Positions 25,767 to 35,243 of a DNA stretch of 64,000 bases are shown one piece after another. Position 1 is the first letter of the stretch, and every line of letters starts with the position of its first letter. The notes beneath the pieces are model-generated. The model searched no databases. It worked only from the letters and a program-made list of their open reading frames with translations, and had not been told where the DNA came from. A program made the position numbers and the translations under genes. This DNA comes from Gemmataceae bacterium. Its GTDB lineage: Bacteria; Planctomycetota; Planctomycetia; Gemmatales; Gemmataceae. Where the stretch lies: the NCBI GenBank assembly GCA_901538445.1, contig LR594584.1, positions 4,247,006 through 4,311,005 on the forward strand, read 5' to 3'.

Positions 25767-27551
25767 ATGCACCCGAAACTCAACACTCGGCGGCTCCTGT
25801 GGAGCGTCGCTCTGCTGTCTGGCCTGTCCGCGGCCGTGAGCTACGGCCAGGGAACCGCCCCGGGCGTCCCCCCGGTCGCCGGCGTGGTCCAGTTGGACCC
25901 CAAGACCGGTGCCCTGCTGGTGCCCCTCGGCGGACTGGTGACGTTCGACCCGAAGCTCGGGCCGAAGGAAGTGCTGACCGACATCATCGTGGCCCGCGAT
26001 GACATCCTGGCCGTCCGGCTCGACCCGAACAACCCGGGCAAGCTGTTGATGACCGGCCGGGCCGCGGGCCTGACGCAACTGTCCCTGGTGGTGCAGGGCC
26101 GGCCACGCCTGGTGTACGACGTCCTCGTCCAGCCGGACCTGAACCTGCTCCGCGGGCTGATCAAGCGGCACGTGCCGACCGCGGCCGTCGAGGTCTCCCC
26201 CGGCGTCGGGAACGTGATCGTGATGAGCGGGTTCGTGGCGACCCCGCAGGACGCCGACGTGGTCGAGCGGCTCGCGATCACCGCCGTCGGGAGCGTGCAG
26301 AACGTGATCAACGCGGTGCAGGTGGGCGGCGGCCAGCAGGTCCAGATCGACGTGGTCGTCGCGTCGGTCGACCGGAACATGCTCCGCCAGCGCGGGTTCG
26401 ACTTCCTCGCCCGGGGTAACAGCTTCCGCTTCGCCAGCGTGGTGAGCGGGCTCCTCGACCCGACGCTCGCGTCCCAGACCCCGGACTTCACGGCGATCCC
26501 GGGCGGTACGTTCCTGTTCCAGGGCGGCGTCCCGGCCCAGTTCCTCGGTGCCCTCCAGGCCCTGCGGAACGAGGGGATCGCGAAGTTCATCGCCGAGCCG
26601 CGGGTCGTGACCCAGACCGGCCGCCCCGCGTTCTTCCGGGCCGGCGGCCAGCAGGCGGTCATCAGCGGGACGTCCGGCATCACCGGCCCCGGCGTGCAAC
26701 TCGTGCCGTTCGGCACCGAACTGGAAGTGGTCCCCGTGGTGTACGGCAACGGGATGATCTGGCTCGAAATCAACCCCCGGATCTCGGCCGTGAGCCAGGC
26801 CCTCGGCATCAACATCGGGGCGACCATCTCCCCGGGTTTCACCGAGCAACAGGTCCGGGCGGCGGTTATGCTGGAGTCGGGCCAGACGTTCGCGATCGGT
26901 GGGCTGATCCAGAACAGCGTCCAGTCGTCGTCCACGAAGGTCCCGTTCCTGGGCGACCTCCCGTTCGTCGGGACGGCCTTCAGCCGGGTGAGCCACGAGC
27001 AACGGGAGAGCGAGTTGGTGATCCTGGTGACCCCGCGGCTGGTCGCGCCGCTGAACTGCGAACAGGTTCCCGGCCGTTTGCCCGGACGAGAAACTCGCAA
27101 TCCGGACGATTATGAGCTATTCTTGGAGAACATCCTCGAAGCCCCCCGCGGCCAGCGGAAGGTGTGGAACGGCCGGTGCTACAACGCGGCCTGGAAGAGC
27201 AGCCCGACGGCGGCCCAGTTCCCGTGTGCCGGAAACGTCAACGGGGGTGCGGGTTGTGCCGGCGGGAACTGCGGCGTCGGCGGCGGGAACCTCGGGATCA
27301 TCGGGCCGAACGGCGTGGGTATGGCGAACCCGGCAGTGCACGCGGTCGCCCCGGCGACCAGCGTGCAGGCGGTGCCGGTGACCCTGCCCCCGGTGCCGCA
27401 GCCGCTGCCCCGAGCGGGGAGCCCGGTGTCCGTGCCCGGAACCCCGGGGAGCGGCGCGAGCCCCGAACCGGCCGCCGTGGAACCGGCCCCGATCAGCCTC
27501 CCGCCGGTCGCTCCCCCGGCGGTGGTGATCCCGACGGTGCCGCAGAAGTAG
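25767..27551 (+). CDS. cpaC: Flp pilus secretin CpaC/RcpA
   Basis: 594 residues from ATG 25767 with GAGGAGAGG upstream. Signal peptide to about residue 28 (SAAVSYGQG). The N-terminal pilus domain (LTDIIVARDDILAVR, about 70-125) and a BON-like stretch (PGVGNVIVMSGFVATPQDADVV, split over 145-165) precede the secretin domain (about 215-440), with VQIDVVVASVDRNMLRQ, VPFLGDLPFVGTAFS and ELVILVTPRLV. It forms the outer-membrane ring through which the pilus leaves. The last 150 residues are an unusual tail of Gly/Asn and Pro/Ala low complexity with several Cys, likely extracellular or periplasmic. Confidence 0.93.
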   Translation: MHPKLNTRRLLWSVALLSGLSAAVSYGQGTAPGVPPVAGVVQLDPKTGALLVPLGGLVTFDPKLGPKEVLTDIIVARDDILAVRLDPNNPGKLLMTGRAAGLTQLSLVVQGRPRLVYDVLVQPDLNLLRGLIKRHVPTAAVEVSPGVGNVIVMSGFVATPQDADVVERLAITAVGSVQNVINAVQVGGGQQVQIDVVVASVDRNMLRQRGFDFLARGNSFRFASVVSGLLDPTLASQTPDFTAIPGGTFLFQGGVPAQFLGALQALRNEGIAKFIAEPRVVTQTGRPAFFRAGGQQAVISGTSGITGPGVQLVPFGTELEVVPVVYGNGMIWLEINPRISAVSQALGINIGATISPGFTEQQVRAAVMLESGQTFAIGGLIQNSVQSSSTKVPFLGDLPFVGTAFSRVSHEQRESELVILVTPRLVAPLNCEQVPGRLPGRETRNPDDYELFLENILEAPRGQRKVWNGRCYNAAWKSSPTAAQFPCAGNVNGGAGCAGGNCGVGGGNLGIIGPNGVGMANPAVHAVAPATSVQAVPVTLPPVPQPLPRAGSPVSVPGTPGSGASPEPAAVEPAPISLPPVAPPAVVIPTVPQK

Positions 27552-27564
27552 GTCGAGTCCGCTC

Positions 27565-27597
27565 GGCCGCCCCGGGGCCCCAGGCCCCGGGGCGGCC
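27565..27597 (+). other. Perfect 15-bp hairpin between cpaC and cpaE
   Basis: GGCCGCCCCGGGGCC (27565-27579) pairs with 27583-27597 around CCA, just after the cpaC stop. No T-run follows. It may lower read-through or protect the upstream mRNA, setting more secretin than downstream ATPases. Confidence 0.6.
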
Positions 27598-27648
27598 CGC
27601 CCGAACCGTAGTCATACAACACGCGACACATCCGACCCGGTGGTGGCC

Positions 27649-28857
27649 ATGCAACGCGTCGCGATCGTCGATCCGACCGAGTCAACCCGCGAATCGCTCC
27701 GCACCCTGTTGCTCGGGGTCGATTTCGTTTGGCTCGACAACGAGTGCGCCCGGTACGAGTACTTCGCCGACGTCATCCGGGACAACCCGCCCGAGCTGGC
27801 GATCGTCGCCCTCGACGCCGACAAGGGCAAGGCGCTCACGCTCATCCAGCAGCTCGCCGTCGAGCACCCCGCCCTTCCGATCCTGACCATCAGCCACGAC
27901 CACCAGGCCCTGCTCCAGTCGCTCCAGAAGGGCGCCAAGTACTTCCTGACGCACCCGGTCGGGCTCCAGGACATCCTCTCGGCCCTGCGCCGGGCCCTCG
28001 GCGAGCACAGCGGCGGCGGGACCGCGTCGGGCCGCATCACCCAGAACACCACGTCGTCGGTCATCGCCGTCCTCGGGTCCCGGGGCGGGGTGGGCACCAC
28101 GACCATCGGCGTGAACCTGGCCGCGACCCTGGCGGCCGACCCGAACCACGCCGTCGCCCTCATCGACCTCGACCTCGCGCTCGGCGACGCCGACATCTCG
28201 CTGGAGGTGAGCGGGTCCGAGAACATCAGCATCGCCGACCTCGCCCACAACATCGAACGCCTCGACATGAACTTCCTCCGCCGGGCGCTCGCCAAGCACG
28301 AGCCGACCGGCCTGTCGATCCTCCGCCACCCGCTCGAAATCGGCCAGGTCGGGCTCATCCACGAGCAGCACGTCGAGCGGATCGTCAACCTGCTCAAGAT
28401 GAGCTACACGCACCTGATCCTCGACCTGAGCAAGGGGCTGAACCCGACCGACCTCACCGGCCTGCGGCTCGCCGACCAGATCCTGCTCGTCGCGCAGCTC
28501 GAACTCGCCAGCCTCCGGAACGTCGTCCGCCTGCTGCACTGCCTCGGCGGCGAGGAGGGCCTGGTCGAGAAGATCCGCGTCGTCATCAACCGCCAGGGGG
28601 CCGACACGATCGAGGAGGGGATCAGCATCAAGAAGGCCGAGGAGGTCATCGGCAAGCCGATCTTCTGGCAGATCCCCAACGAGTCGAAGGCGGTCATCGG
28701 GGCCCGGGTCGCCGGCCACCCGCTCATCAAGTACGCCCCGCGGAGCGCCGTCCAGAAGAGCCTCTCGGGCCTCGTCGACGCCATGTACGGCAAGACCACG
28801 GCGAGCAGCAACAAGGGCAGCAAGGGCGGGTGGGGCCTGTTCGGCAAGCGCGGCTGA
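27649..28857 (+). CDS. cpaE: Pilus localisation ATPase CpaE/TadZ
   Basis: 402 residues from ATG 27649; two in-frame GTGs lie just before it. The first 125 residues form an atypical receiver-like domain (RVAIVDPTESTRESLRTLL). A MinD/ParA-type ATPase domain follows, with the deviant Walker A SRGGVGTTT (about 144-152; the last Lys of the motif is Thr, so ATP hydrolysis may be weak) and LIDLDLALGD. TadZ-type proteins mark the site of Tad machine assembly at the inner membrane. A Gly/Lys tail ends the protein. Confidence 0.88.
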   Translation: MQRVAIVDPTESTRESLRTLLLGVDFVWLDNECARYEYFADVIRDNPPELAIVALDADKGKALTLIQQLAVEHPALPILTISHDHQALLQSLQKGAKYFLTHPVGLQDILSALRRALGEHSGGGTASGRITQNTTSSVIAVLGSRGGVGTTTIGVNLAATLAADPNHAVALIDLDLALGDADISLEVSGSENISIADLAHNIERLDMNFLRRALAKHEPTGLSILRHPLEIGQVGLIHEQHVERIVNLLKMSYTHLILDLSKGLNPTDLTGLRLADQILLVAQLELASLRNVVRLLHCLGGEEGLVEKIRVVINRQGADTIEEGISIKKAEEVIGKPIFWQIPNESKAVIGARVAGHPLIKYAPRSAVQKSLSGLVDAMYGKTTASSNKGSKGGWGLFGKRG

Positions 28858-28929
28858 CCCGCGGCCCGGCTCGGGCGGATCGGGAGACTTCGGGAGAGTT
28901 GGCACCCGGACGGACACTGAGGGACGACA

Positions 28930-30327
28930 ATGTCGCGACTGCAACAAGGAATTTCCAAGCTCAACAGCCTGAACGCGCCCACGGGCGGCGGTGCGAGCAT
29001 CTCCCGGCTCGGCAACCCGAACAGCCTGGGCGGCGGCGGCGGCGGCGGCAGCAAGAACTACGACGAACTGAAGCGGCAGATCCACGCCAAGCTGGTCGAC
29101 CGGCTCGACTTCACCCGCGTCAAGGACCTCTCCAGCGACGCCATGCGGCGCGACATCCGCCGGGTCATCGAGCACCTGTGCGACACCGAGAACCCGCTCC
29201 TCAACCGGATCGAGCGCGAGAAGCTGATCGAGGAGGTGCTCGACGAGACGCTCGGCCTCGGGCCGCTGGAGATCCTCCTCAAGGACCCGTCGATCAGCGA
29301 CATCCTGGTGAACGGCCCGCACAAGGTGTACGTCGAGCGCCGCGGCAAGCTGGAGAAGACCGAGGTCAAGTTCCGGGACAACGACCACCTGCTCCAGATC
29401 ATCGACCGCATCGTCTCGAAGGTCGGCCGCCGGGTCGACGAGACGAGCCCGATGGTGGACGCCCGGCTCCAGGACGGCTCCCGCGTGAACGCGGTGATCC
29501 CGCCCATCGCCCTCGACGGGGCGAGCCTCAGCATCCGGCGGTTCGGCTCGAACCCGCTGAAGCTCGAGGACCTGCTGAACTACAAGGCGTTCACCCCCGA
29601 GATGGCGATGCTCATGGAGGCGTGCATCAAGGCCCGCCTCAACGTGCTCATCAGCGGCGGTACGGGTTGCGGCAAGACCACGCTGCTGAACACGCTGTCG
29701 AGCTTCATCCCCGGCGACGAGCGGGTGGTGACGATCGAGGACGCGGCCGAGTTGCAGCTCCAACAGGACCACGTGGTGCGGCTCGAGACGCGGCCCCCGA
29801 ACATCGAGGGCAAGGGGGCCGTGAGCTGCCGCGACTGCGTGCGGAACGCCCTGCGCATGCGGCCCGAGCGGATCATCATCGGCGAGGTCCGCGGCTCGGA
29901 GGCCCTCGACATGCTCCAGGCCATGAACACCGGCCACGGCGGGTCGCTGGCCACGCTCCACGCCAACACCCCCCGCGAGGCGCTCACGCGGTTGGAAACG
30001 ATGATCATGATGGGCGGGTTCGAGCTCCCCATCAAGGCCATGCGGCAGCAGATCGCGTCGGCCATCGACCTGATCATCCAGGCGAACCGGCTCCAGGGCG
30101 GCCCCCGCAAGGTGACGCACATCACGGAGGTGATGAACATGGAGCAGGACATCATCATCATGCAGGAAGTGTTCCGGCACAAGCAGTTGGGCATCGACCA
30201 GAACGGCCGGGCGTACGGCCAGTTCGAGGCCACCGGGGTCCGCCCGACGTTCATCAACCGGCTGGAAGCGAAGGGCGTCAAGCTCCCGGCGAACATGTTC
30301 GCCGAGCGGGTGCTGATGCGGGACTGA
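28930..30327 (+). CDS. cpaF: Tad secretion ATPase CpaF/TadA
   Basis: 465 residues from ATG 28930. A flexible Gly-rich start (about 18-41) is followed by the N-terminal domain ([17 protein letters not shown]) and the type II/IV secretion ATPase core: Walker [10 protein letters not shown] (243-251), the Asp box [10 protein letters not shown], Walker [10 protein letters not shown] and the His box GSLATLHAN. The hexamer drives pilin extraction and polymerisation on the cytoplasmic side with TadB/TadC. It lies 72 bases after cpaE. Confidence 0.95.
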   Translation: MSRLQQGISKLNSLNAPTGGGASISRLGNPNSLGGGGGGGSKNYDELKRQIHAKLVDRLDFTRVKDLSSDAMRRDIRRVIEHLCDTENPLLNRIEREKLIEEVLDETLGLGPLEILLKDPSISDILVNGPHKVYVERRGKLEKTEVKFRDNDHLLQIIDRIVSKVGRRVDETSPMVDARLQDGSRVNAVIPPIALDGASLSIRRFGSNPLKLEDLLNYKAFTPEMAMLMEACIKARLNVLISGGTGCGKTTLLNTLSSFIPGDERVVTIEDAAELQLQQDHVVRLETRPPNIEGKGAVSCRDCVRNALRMRPERIIIGEVRGSEALDMLQAMNTGHGGSLATLHANTPREALTRLETMIMMGGFELPIKAMRQQIASAIDLIIQANRLQGGPRKVTHITEVMNMEQDIIIMQEVFRHKQLGIDQNGRAYGQFEATGVRPTFINRLEAKGVKLPANMFAERVLMRD

Positions 30328-30374
30328 CGCCCCGCCGTTCGCCCGGCCCCATCGCACCAGGGCCGGGACTGTGG

Positions 30375-30397
30375 CGGCCGCGCCGGAGGCGCGGCCG
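30375..30397 (+). other. 10-bp hairpin between cpaF and tadB
   Basis: CGGCCGCGCC (30375-30384) pairs with GGCGCGGCCG (30388-30397) around GGA, inside a longer TGGCGG/CCGCCA stem. No T-run. It occupies a 153-base spacer inside the operon. Confidence 0.5.
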
Positions 30398-30480
30398 GGC
30401 TCCGCCGCCAGGGACGGCACCAACCCGTACACGTGGGGCGAACCGGCCCCGCAGGTTACTCCCCACGCCAGGTGTGAACG

Positions 30481-31440
30481 ATGGACCCCACGCTCCTCGC
30501 AGTTCTGATCGGCGGCCTGGTCGTCGTGATGATCGTCTGCCTCTACCTGGCGTTCAGCAAGGGGGGCGACGAGGCGGTCGCGGACCGCCTCGACACCCTC
30601 GTGGGCCGGAACCTCCGCAAGGAGTCGTCGGCCGACATGCTGCTGAAGCAGGTGCTCCAGGACACGGACCGGCAGTCCCTGCTGGACCGCCTCACCCCGG
30701 AGATGCTCAGCGTCAACAAGTGGTTCGAGCAGGCCGACGCCAACATCAAGCCGAGCGCCCTGTTCGGCATCTCGATCGGCCTCGCGGTGTTCGGGGCGGT
30801 CATGAGCCTCTGGCTCGTCAACCCGTACGTCATGCCGGTCGGGGCGGCGGTGCTGTTCGTGCTCCCGTGGCTGTGGCTGTACATGAAGCGGGCCAAGCGG
30901 CTCAAGAAGTTCGCCGCCCAGCTCCCCGACGCGATGGAACTCGTCGCCCGCGCCCTGCGGGCCGGCCACTCGCTGGCCTCGGGCATCCACTGCGTCGCCG
31001 AGGAGATGCCGGCCCCGATCAGCCGCGAGTTCTCCCGGGTGTACGACGAGCAGAACCTGGGCATCGCCCTCGAGGACGCCCTGAAGGGCATGTGCGACCG
31101 GGTGCCGAACCTGGACCTGCGGTTCTTCGTGACCAGCGTCGCGATCCAGCGGCAGACCGGCGGCGACCTCGCCGAGATCCTGGAGCGGATCGGGCACATC
31201 ATCCGCGAGCGGTTCAAGATCCTCGGGCAGGTCCAGGCGCTCACCGCCGAGGGCCGGCTCTCGGGCATCGTCCTCATCGCCATGCCCATCGGCCTGTTCC
31301 TGATGATGCTGTACATGAAGCCGGACTACATCGAGCTGCTGTGGAAGGACGAGCTGGGGCAGAAGATGTCGATCGGGGCGATCATCCTCGTCCTGATCGG
31401 CGCGTTCGCCATCAAGAAGATCATCGACATCAAGGTCTGA
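30481..31440 (+). CDS. tadB: Tad pilus inner-membrane platform protein TadB
   Basis: 319 residues from ATG 30481. N-terminal helix (LLAVLIGGLVVVMIVCLYLAF), two helices in the middle (about 92-135) and two at the C-terminus, with the T2SSF cytoplasmic domain between (FAAQLPDAMELVARALRAGHSL, split about 145-165). With TadC it forms the platform that couples the CpaF ATPase to pilin assembly. Length and layout are those of TadB. Confidence 0.9.
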   Translation: MDPTLLAVLIGGLVVVMIVCLYLAFSKGGDEAVADRLDTLVGRNLRKESSADMLLKQVLQDTDRQSLLDRLTPEMLSVNKWFEQADANIKPSALFGISIGLAVFGAVMSLWLVNPYVMPVGAAVLFVLPWLWLYMKRAKRLKKFAAQLPDAMELVARALRAGHSLASGIHCVAEEMPAPISREFSRVYDEQNLGIALEDALKGMCDRVPNLDLRFFVTSVAIQRQTGGDLAEILERIGHIIRERFKILGQVQALTAEGRLSGIVLIAMPIGLFLMMLYMKPDYIELLWKDELGQKMSIGAIILVLIGAFAIKKIIDIKV

Positions 31441-31536
31441 CGAGGGAGCGGGTCGGGGGGGCCGCCGCGAGCCGCCCCCCTGGAACACACCCCGCGCCCT
31501 CACCCTCACACTCTCACCCGCACCCGGAGCCGCGCC

Positions 31537-32499
31537 GTGAACCTGTTCGCATTCCTGTCGGCCGACGAGTTGATGCCCCTGGGCGTCTTCGTCTGCATCG
31601 TGGTCGCGGTGTTCGGCGTCCTGACCGCGATCTCGGGCCGCAACAGCCAGGCCGAGGAGCGGCTCGACCGCATCGGCCGCCCGAAGTCGCTGGTCGAGAT
31701 CGAGATGTCGCAGGCCGAGTCCCGCGGCCGGTTCGCGGGGCTCAAGGAGGCGGTGAGCAACCTGGCCGGGGTGATCGACGGCGGCAACGAACTGGAGCGG
31801 AACACGGTCCGCCTCAAGCTCGCCAACGCCGGGTTCCGGAGCGAGAACGCGGTCACCGTGTTCCAGGGCATCCGGGTCATCTGCCTGGCCGCGTTCCTCC
31901 TGCCGGCGCTCTTCTTCTTCCTGCTGAAGGACGGGTTCACCCAGGAGTCGATCCAGTACACGCTGATCCTCGGCGGGATGGGGTTCTACATCCCGCCGAT
32001 CATCCTGTGGCACCTGCGGACGACCCGGCAGAAGGAGATCTTCCTCACCCTGCCCGACGCCCTGGACCTCCTGGTCGTGTGCGTCGAATCGGGCCTGGGC
32101 CTCGACGCCGCGATGCGGAAGGTGACCGACGAGATGAAGGGCCACGCCAAGGTCATGTGCGAAGAACTGTCGCTGGCCAACCTCCAGCTCCAGATGGGCC
32201 GCCCCCGCCGCGAGGTGCTCCACGACCTGGGCGTCCGGACCGGGGTCGACGACGTCCGCAGCCTGGCCGCGATCCTGATCCAGGCCGACCGGTTCGGGTC
32301 CAGCATCGCGCAGGCGCTCCGGGTGCAGTCGGACTCGATGCGGGTCCGCCGCCGCCAACTGGCCGAGGAGAAGGCCGCGAAGACCGCGGTGCAGCTCATC
32401 TTCCCGCTGGTGCTGTTCATCTTCCCGGCGATCTTCGTGGTGCTCGTCGGCCCGGCGGCCATCCAGATCCAGAAGGGCCTGCTCGCCGCGGGCAAATAA
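31537..32499 (+). CDS. tadC: Tad pilus inner-membrane platform protein TadC
   Basis: 320 residues from a GTG at 31537 with CCGGAG upstream. Helices near residues 10-30 and 105-150 and a C-terminal pair flank a T2SSF domain (LTLPDALDLLVVCVESGLGLD, about 168-188, a hallmark of TadC). It follows tadB, separated by a short CT-rich spacer made of CACCCTCACACTCTCACC-type words. Confidence 0.9.
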   Translation: MNLFAFLSADELMPLGVFVCIVVAVFGVLTAISGRNSQAEERLDRIGRPKSLVEIEMSQAESRGRFAGLKEAVSNLAGVIDGGNELERNTVRLKLANAGFRSENAVTVFQGIRVICLAAFLLPALFFFLLKDGFTQESIQYTLILGGMGFYIPPIILWHLRTTRQKEIFLTLPDALDLLVVCVESGLGLDAAMRKVTDEMKGHAKVMCEELSLANLQLQMGRPRREVLHDLGVRTGVDDVRSLAAILIQADRFGSSIAQALRVQSDSMRVRRRQLAEEKAAKTAVQLIFPLVLFIFPAIFVVLVGPAAIQIQKGLLAAGK

Positions 32500-32587
32500 T
32501 CCGCAGAGTGGGTGGATTCGGCAGGCCGGATCGGACGAGAATATCAGGCAGGACAGGACGTCCTGAGCGGTTTCAAGGAGGAGTGCG

Positions 32588-33298
32588 ATGAACCGGTATT
32601 CCCGCGCGGCGGCCGCCGCGTTGCTGATGGTTGGGGGCCTCGGGTCCCTGGGGTGCGTGACGACCGGCAAGGGTGGGGGCTCGCGGTACCGCAACGCGGT
32701 CGATCCCTCCTGGCCCGACCGGTACAACCACGCCGCCCGCGAGGCCGTGATGGCCCCGTTCGCCCAGCAGGTGGCCAACGGCCACTTCGAGGAGCGGACC
32801 CTGTGGAACTGGTACTTCGAGCCGGGCACCGACCGGATCCACCCGGCGGGCATGGCGAAGCTCGACGCCATCTCCCGCCGGCCCAACGACAACAAGCTGT
32901 TCCTCCAGTACGCCGGTGACCTGCCGCTGACCCCGGACAACGCGGCGACGATCATCGACCAGCGGCACGAGCTGACCGCGAAGCGGGCCGCCGCCGTCCG
33001 GCAGTACCTCGCGACCAAGCCGGGCGCACCCGAGTACGACATCGCGGTTCACAACGGTTCGATGCCGTCGATCTACGCGCCGTTCGCGGTCAACGCCCTC
33101 CGCGGCCAGCGGGCCGGCTACGTGGGTGGGATCCAGGGCGGTGCCGACGCGGGCGTCGGTGCGTCGCTGGGGGGTGGCAACACGGGCAACGTCGGCGCGG
33201 CCGGCGGCTCCGGCGGCGGGGTGAGCCCGACCCCGCCCGCCCCGACCGGGGTCCCGAGTGGCGCCCCGACCGGAACCCCGGGCGGCACGACCCCCTGA
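32588..33298 (+). CDS. Tad-locus lipoprotein, possibly CpaD/OmpA-like
   Basis: 236 residues with a strong AAGGAGG site before ATG 32588. Lipoprotein signal ending GSLGC (Cys23). The middle (AGMAKLDAISRRPND, then RHELTAKRAAAVRQYL) resembles the helix-strand pattern of OmpA-type peptidoglycan-binding or CpaD-type proteins, but key residues are not clear enough to assign one. The C-terminus is Gly- then Pro/Thr-rich. As an outer-membrane lipoprotein in a tad locus it could help place or pilot the secretin. Confidence 0.7.
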   Translation: MNRYSRAAAAALLMVGGLGSLGCVTTGKGGGSRYRNAVDPSWPDRYNHAAREAVMAPFAQQVANGHFEERTLWNWYFEPGTDRIHPAGMAKLDAISRRPNDNKLFLQYAGDLPLTPDNAATIIDQRHELTAKRAAAVRQYLATKPGAPEYDIAVHNGSMPSIYAPFAVNALRGQRAGYVGGIQGGADAGVGASLGGGNTGNVGAAGGSGGGVSPTPPAPTGVPSGAPTGTPGGTTP

Positions 33299-33304
33299 AC
33301 CCGC

Positions 33305-33339
33305 GCGGGGGTCGCCCGGAACTACCGGGCGACCCCCGC
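33305..33339 (+). terminator. 15-bp hairpin after the lipoprotein gene
   Basis: Stem 33305-33319 with 33325-33339 around AACTA, 6 bases after the stop. No T-run follows. Confidence 0.6.
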
Positions 33340-33460
33340 TCGGAACCAGTACGATGTCGGGAGCGAGGACCGGGGCGGGTCCGGCGCGTGGGCGCCGCGA
33401 CCGGGCCCCGGTCGGCTGTCGTTTGCACACCCTTGTGGCCGCCCCGTGGAGGTTCCCCCC

Positions 33461-33691
33461 GTGACCCGCCCCCTCTGCCTGTTCGCGCTCGCGACCGGCC
33501 TCGTCCTGTTCCTCACGAACCCCGCACTCGCCGGCACCGCCCCCGACGCGGTCGCGTTCGGCAGCTACATCGACGAGTTCGTCGACTACTGGAAAGAGAA
33601 GGCGAAGAAGCAGAACAGCATCGTCGTCGGGATCCTCCTGCTGGGGGTGGTGGCGCTGCTCATCATCACCGGCGTGAAGAAGCCGAAGTAG
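33461..33691 (+). CDS. Small exported membrane protein of the tad locus (76 aa)
   Basis: 76 residues from GTG 33461, chosen because GGAGG ends 8 bases upstream. A signal peptide (to about residue 23, NPALAGTA), a short acidic/basic stretch (SYIDEFVDYWKEKAKKQ) and one membrane helix (IVVGILLLGVVALLIITGV) ending KKPK. I recognise no family. Position between the tad lipoprotein and the AAA+ gene suggests a role in pilus or envelope function. Hairpins flank it on both sides. Confidence 0.65.
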   Translation: MTRPLCLFALATGLVLFLTNPALAGTAPDAVAFGSYIDEFVDYWKEKAKKQNSIVVGILLLGVVALLIITGVKKPK

Positions 33692-33714
33692 CGCCCCGGG
33701 CCGCAGCCCCGCAC

Positions 33715-33749
33715 GCCCCGCCGCGTGACCTATAGTCACACGGCGGGGC
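33715..33749 (+). terminator. Hairpin after the small membrane protein gene
   Basis: Arms 33715-33729 and 33735-33749 pair at 14 of 15 positions around CTATA. It lies between the small gene and the AAA+ gene; no T-run. Confidence 0.55.
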
Positions 33750-33795
33750 TCGCACGCCACCCGCCACCTCGCCCCGGCACACACTCGGTGCAGCC

Positions 33796-35145
33796 ATGAC
33801 TCTGGCCCAACAAGCCGCGATCCAGGACTGGGACGGGAACCCGACCCCCGAGGCCCCGGTCACCCCGGAGACGCTCAAGGAGGCCGGCCTCCCGATGGGG
33901 TTCGTGTGCGACATGCTCCTGCGGACCATCTACACCCGCGGGACCATGCTCGGCCGCGACCTGGCCCAGCTCCTGTGCCTGCCGTTCAAGGTGATCCGCG
34001 AGCCCCTCAAGTACCTCAAGGACGACAAGTCGATCCAGGTGGACGGGGGCGACCTGGTCGGCGAGGTGAGCTACCGGTTCAGCCTCACGGACCTGGGCCG
34101 CAAGCGGGCGCAGGACGCGATGGACCAGTGCGCCTACGTCGGCCCGGCCCCGGTGCCGCTCGAGGACTACGTCGAGCAGTGCTACCGGCAGACGGTCTCG
34201 GGGCTCCAGTGCTACCCGGAGCTGCTGAAGGCCCCGTTCGCCCACCTGATCATGCAGGAGTCGATGTTCAACAACCTGGGGCCGGCGATCATCAGCGGCC
34301 GGTCGGTGTTCGTGTTCGGCCCGCCGGGCAACGGGAAGACGGCGATGGCCCGCGCGATCGGCGACTTCATGAACACGGCCGGCGGGGCCATCTACATCCC
34401 GTACGCGTTCGTCGCCGACGGGAACGTGGTGACCGTGTACGACCCGTCGCTGCACGTGATCGACGACGTCGCGTCGGAGTACGCCGACGAGACCGACGCG
34501 ACCGTCCGCAAGCTGCTCTCGTCCGGGGCCGTGGACCCGCGGTGGGTCCGGATCCGCCGCCCGGTCATCGTCACCGGCGGCGAACTCAGCCTGTCGATGC
34601 TCGACCTGCGGTACAACGCCGACGCCAACTTCTACCAGGCCCCGATCCACTTCAAGGCCAACGGCGGGGTGTTCCTGATCGACGACTTCGGCCGCCAGCA
34701 GTGCAGCCCCAAGGAGCTCCTGAACCGGTGGATCCTGCCGCTCGAGGACCGGCACGACTTCCTCACCGTGGCCAGCGGCAAGAAGTTCCAGGTGCCGTTC
34801 GAGCAGCTCATCATCTTCAGCACCAACCTGGACCCGAAGGACCTGGTCGACGACGCGTTCCTCCGCCGGATCCGGCACAAGGTCGGGGTCATCGCCCCGA
34901 GCCGGGAGGTGTACGAGAAGATCTTCGCGAGCAACTGCAAGCGGCTGGGCATGAACTACGACCCGGCGTCCGTCGATTACCTGTACGAGCGGTACTACCT
35001 CAGGGGCCGGTCGCCCCGCGCCAGCGACTGCCGCGATTTGTTGGAAATTGTCCAGTCCATCTGTCGATACAGACGGCAACCCGTGCACCTCACGCGCGAC
35101 CTGATGATCGAAGCGTCGGCCAGCTTCATCGCGGAGTTCGCGTAA
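33796..35145 (+). CDS. Winged-helix AAA+ ATPase of the tad locus
   Basis: 449 residues from ATG 33796. The N-terminal part (about 25-110) has a winged-helix pattern (GRDLAQLLCLPFKVIREPLK, then VSYRFSLTDLGRKRA). The AAA+ core has Walker A GPPGNGKT (175-182), a Walker B-like GVFLIDDFG and a sensor stretch IIFSTNLDPKDLVD with FLRRIRHK as arginine finger. The C-terminal lid is short. It is cytoplasmic and soluble. Its lid and substrate are unlike DnaC, RuvB or sigma-54 activators. I infer a planctomycete partner of Tad pili, perhaps regulatory, from position only. Confidence 0.8.
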   Translation: MTLAQQAAIQDWDGNPTPEAPVTPETLKEAGLPMGFVCDMLLRTIYTRGTMLGRDLAQLLCLPFKVIREPLKYLKDDKSIQVDGGDLVGEVSYRFSLTDLGRKRAQDAMDQCAYVGPAPVPLEDYVEQCYRQTVSGLQCYPELLKAPFAHLIMQESMFNNLGPAIISGRSVFVFGPPGNGKTAMARAIGDFMNTAGGAIYIPYAFVADGNVVTVYDPSLHVIDDVASEYADETDATVRKLLSSGAVDPRWVRIRRPVIVTGGELSLSMLDLRYNADANFYQAPIHFKANGGVFLIDDFGRQQCSPKELLNRWILPLEDRHDFLTVASGKKFQVPFEQLIIFSTNLDPKDLVDDAFLRRIRHKVGVIAPSREVYEKIFASNCKRLGMNYDPASVDYLYERYYLRGRSPRASDCRDLLEIVQSICRYRRQPVHLTRDLMIEASASFIAEFA

Positions 35146-35243
35146 GGGGCACCGGGTTCGGGGTTCGGGCAGTCTGCGTGGGGCCGGGAGCGGCGCGCGG
35201 AGCACCGGCCCCCGGGCAACACCCCCGACAAACGAGGTAGGCC

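Noticed and set aside
27729-32591. A 1620-codon plus-strand open frame in the tad region
   Set aside because: It is the wrong frame of cpaE to tadC, made of Arg/Pro/Gly/His runs; the Tad domains read in other frames.
27682-33042. A 1786-codon open frame on the minus strand across the tad genes
   Set aside because: It is the antisense shadow of GC-rich coding DNA; composition is Arg/Asp/His/Val repeats with no domain, while the plus strand encodes recognisable Tad proteins throughout.
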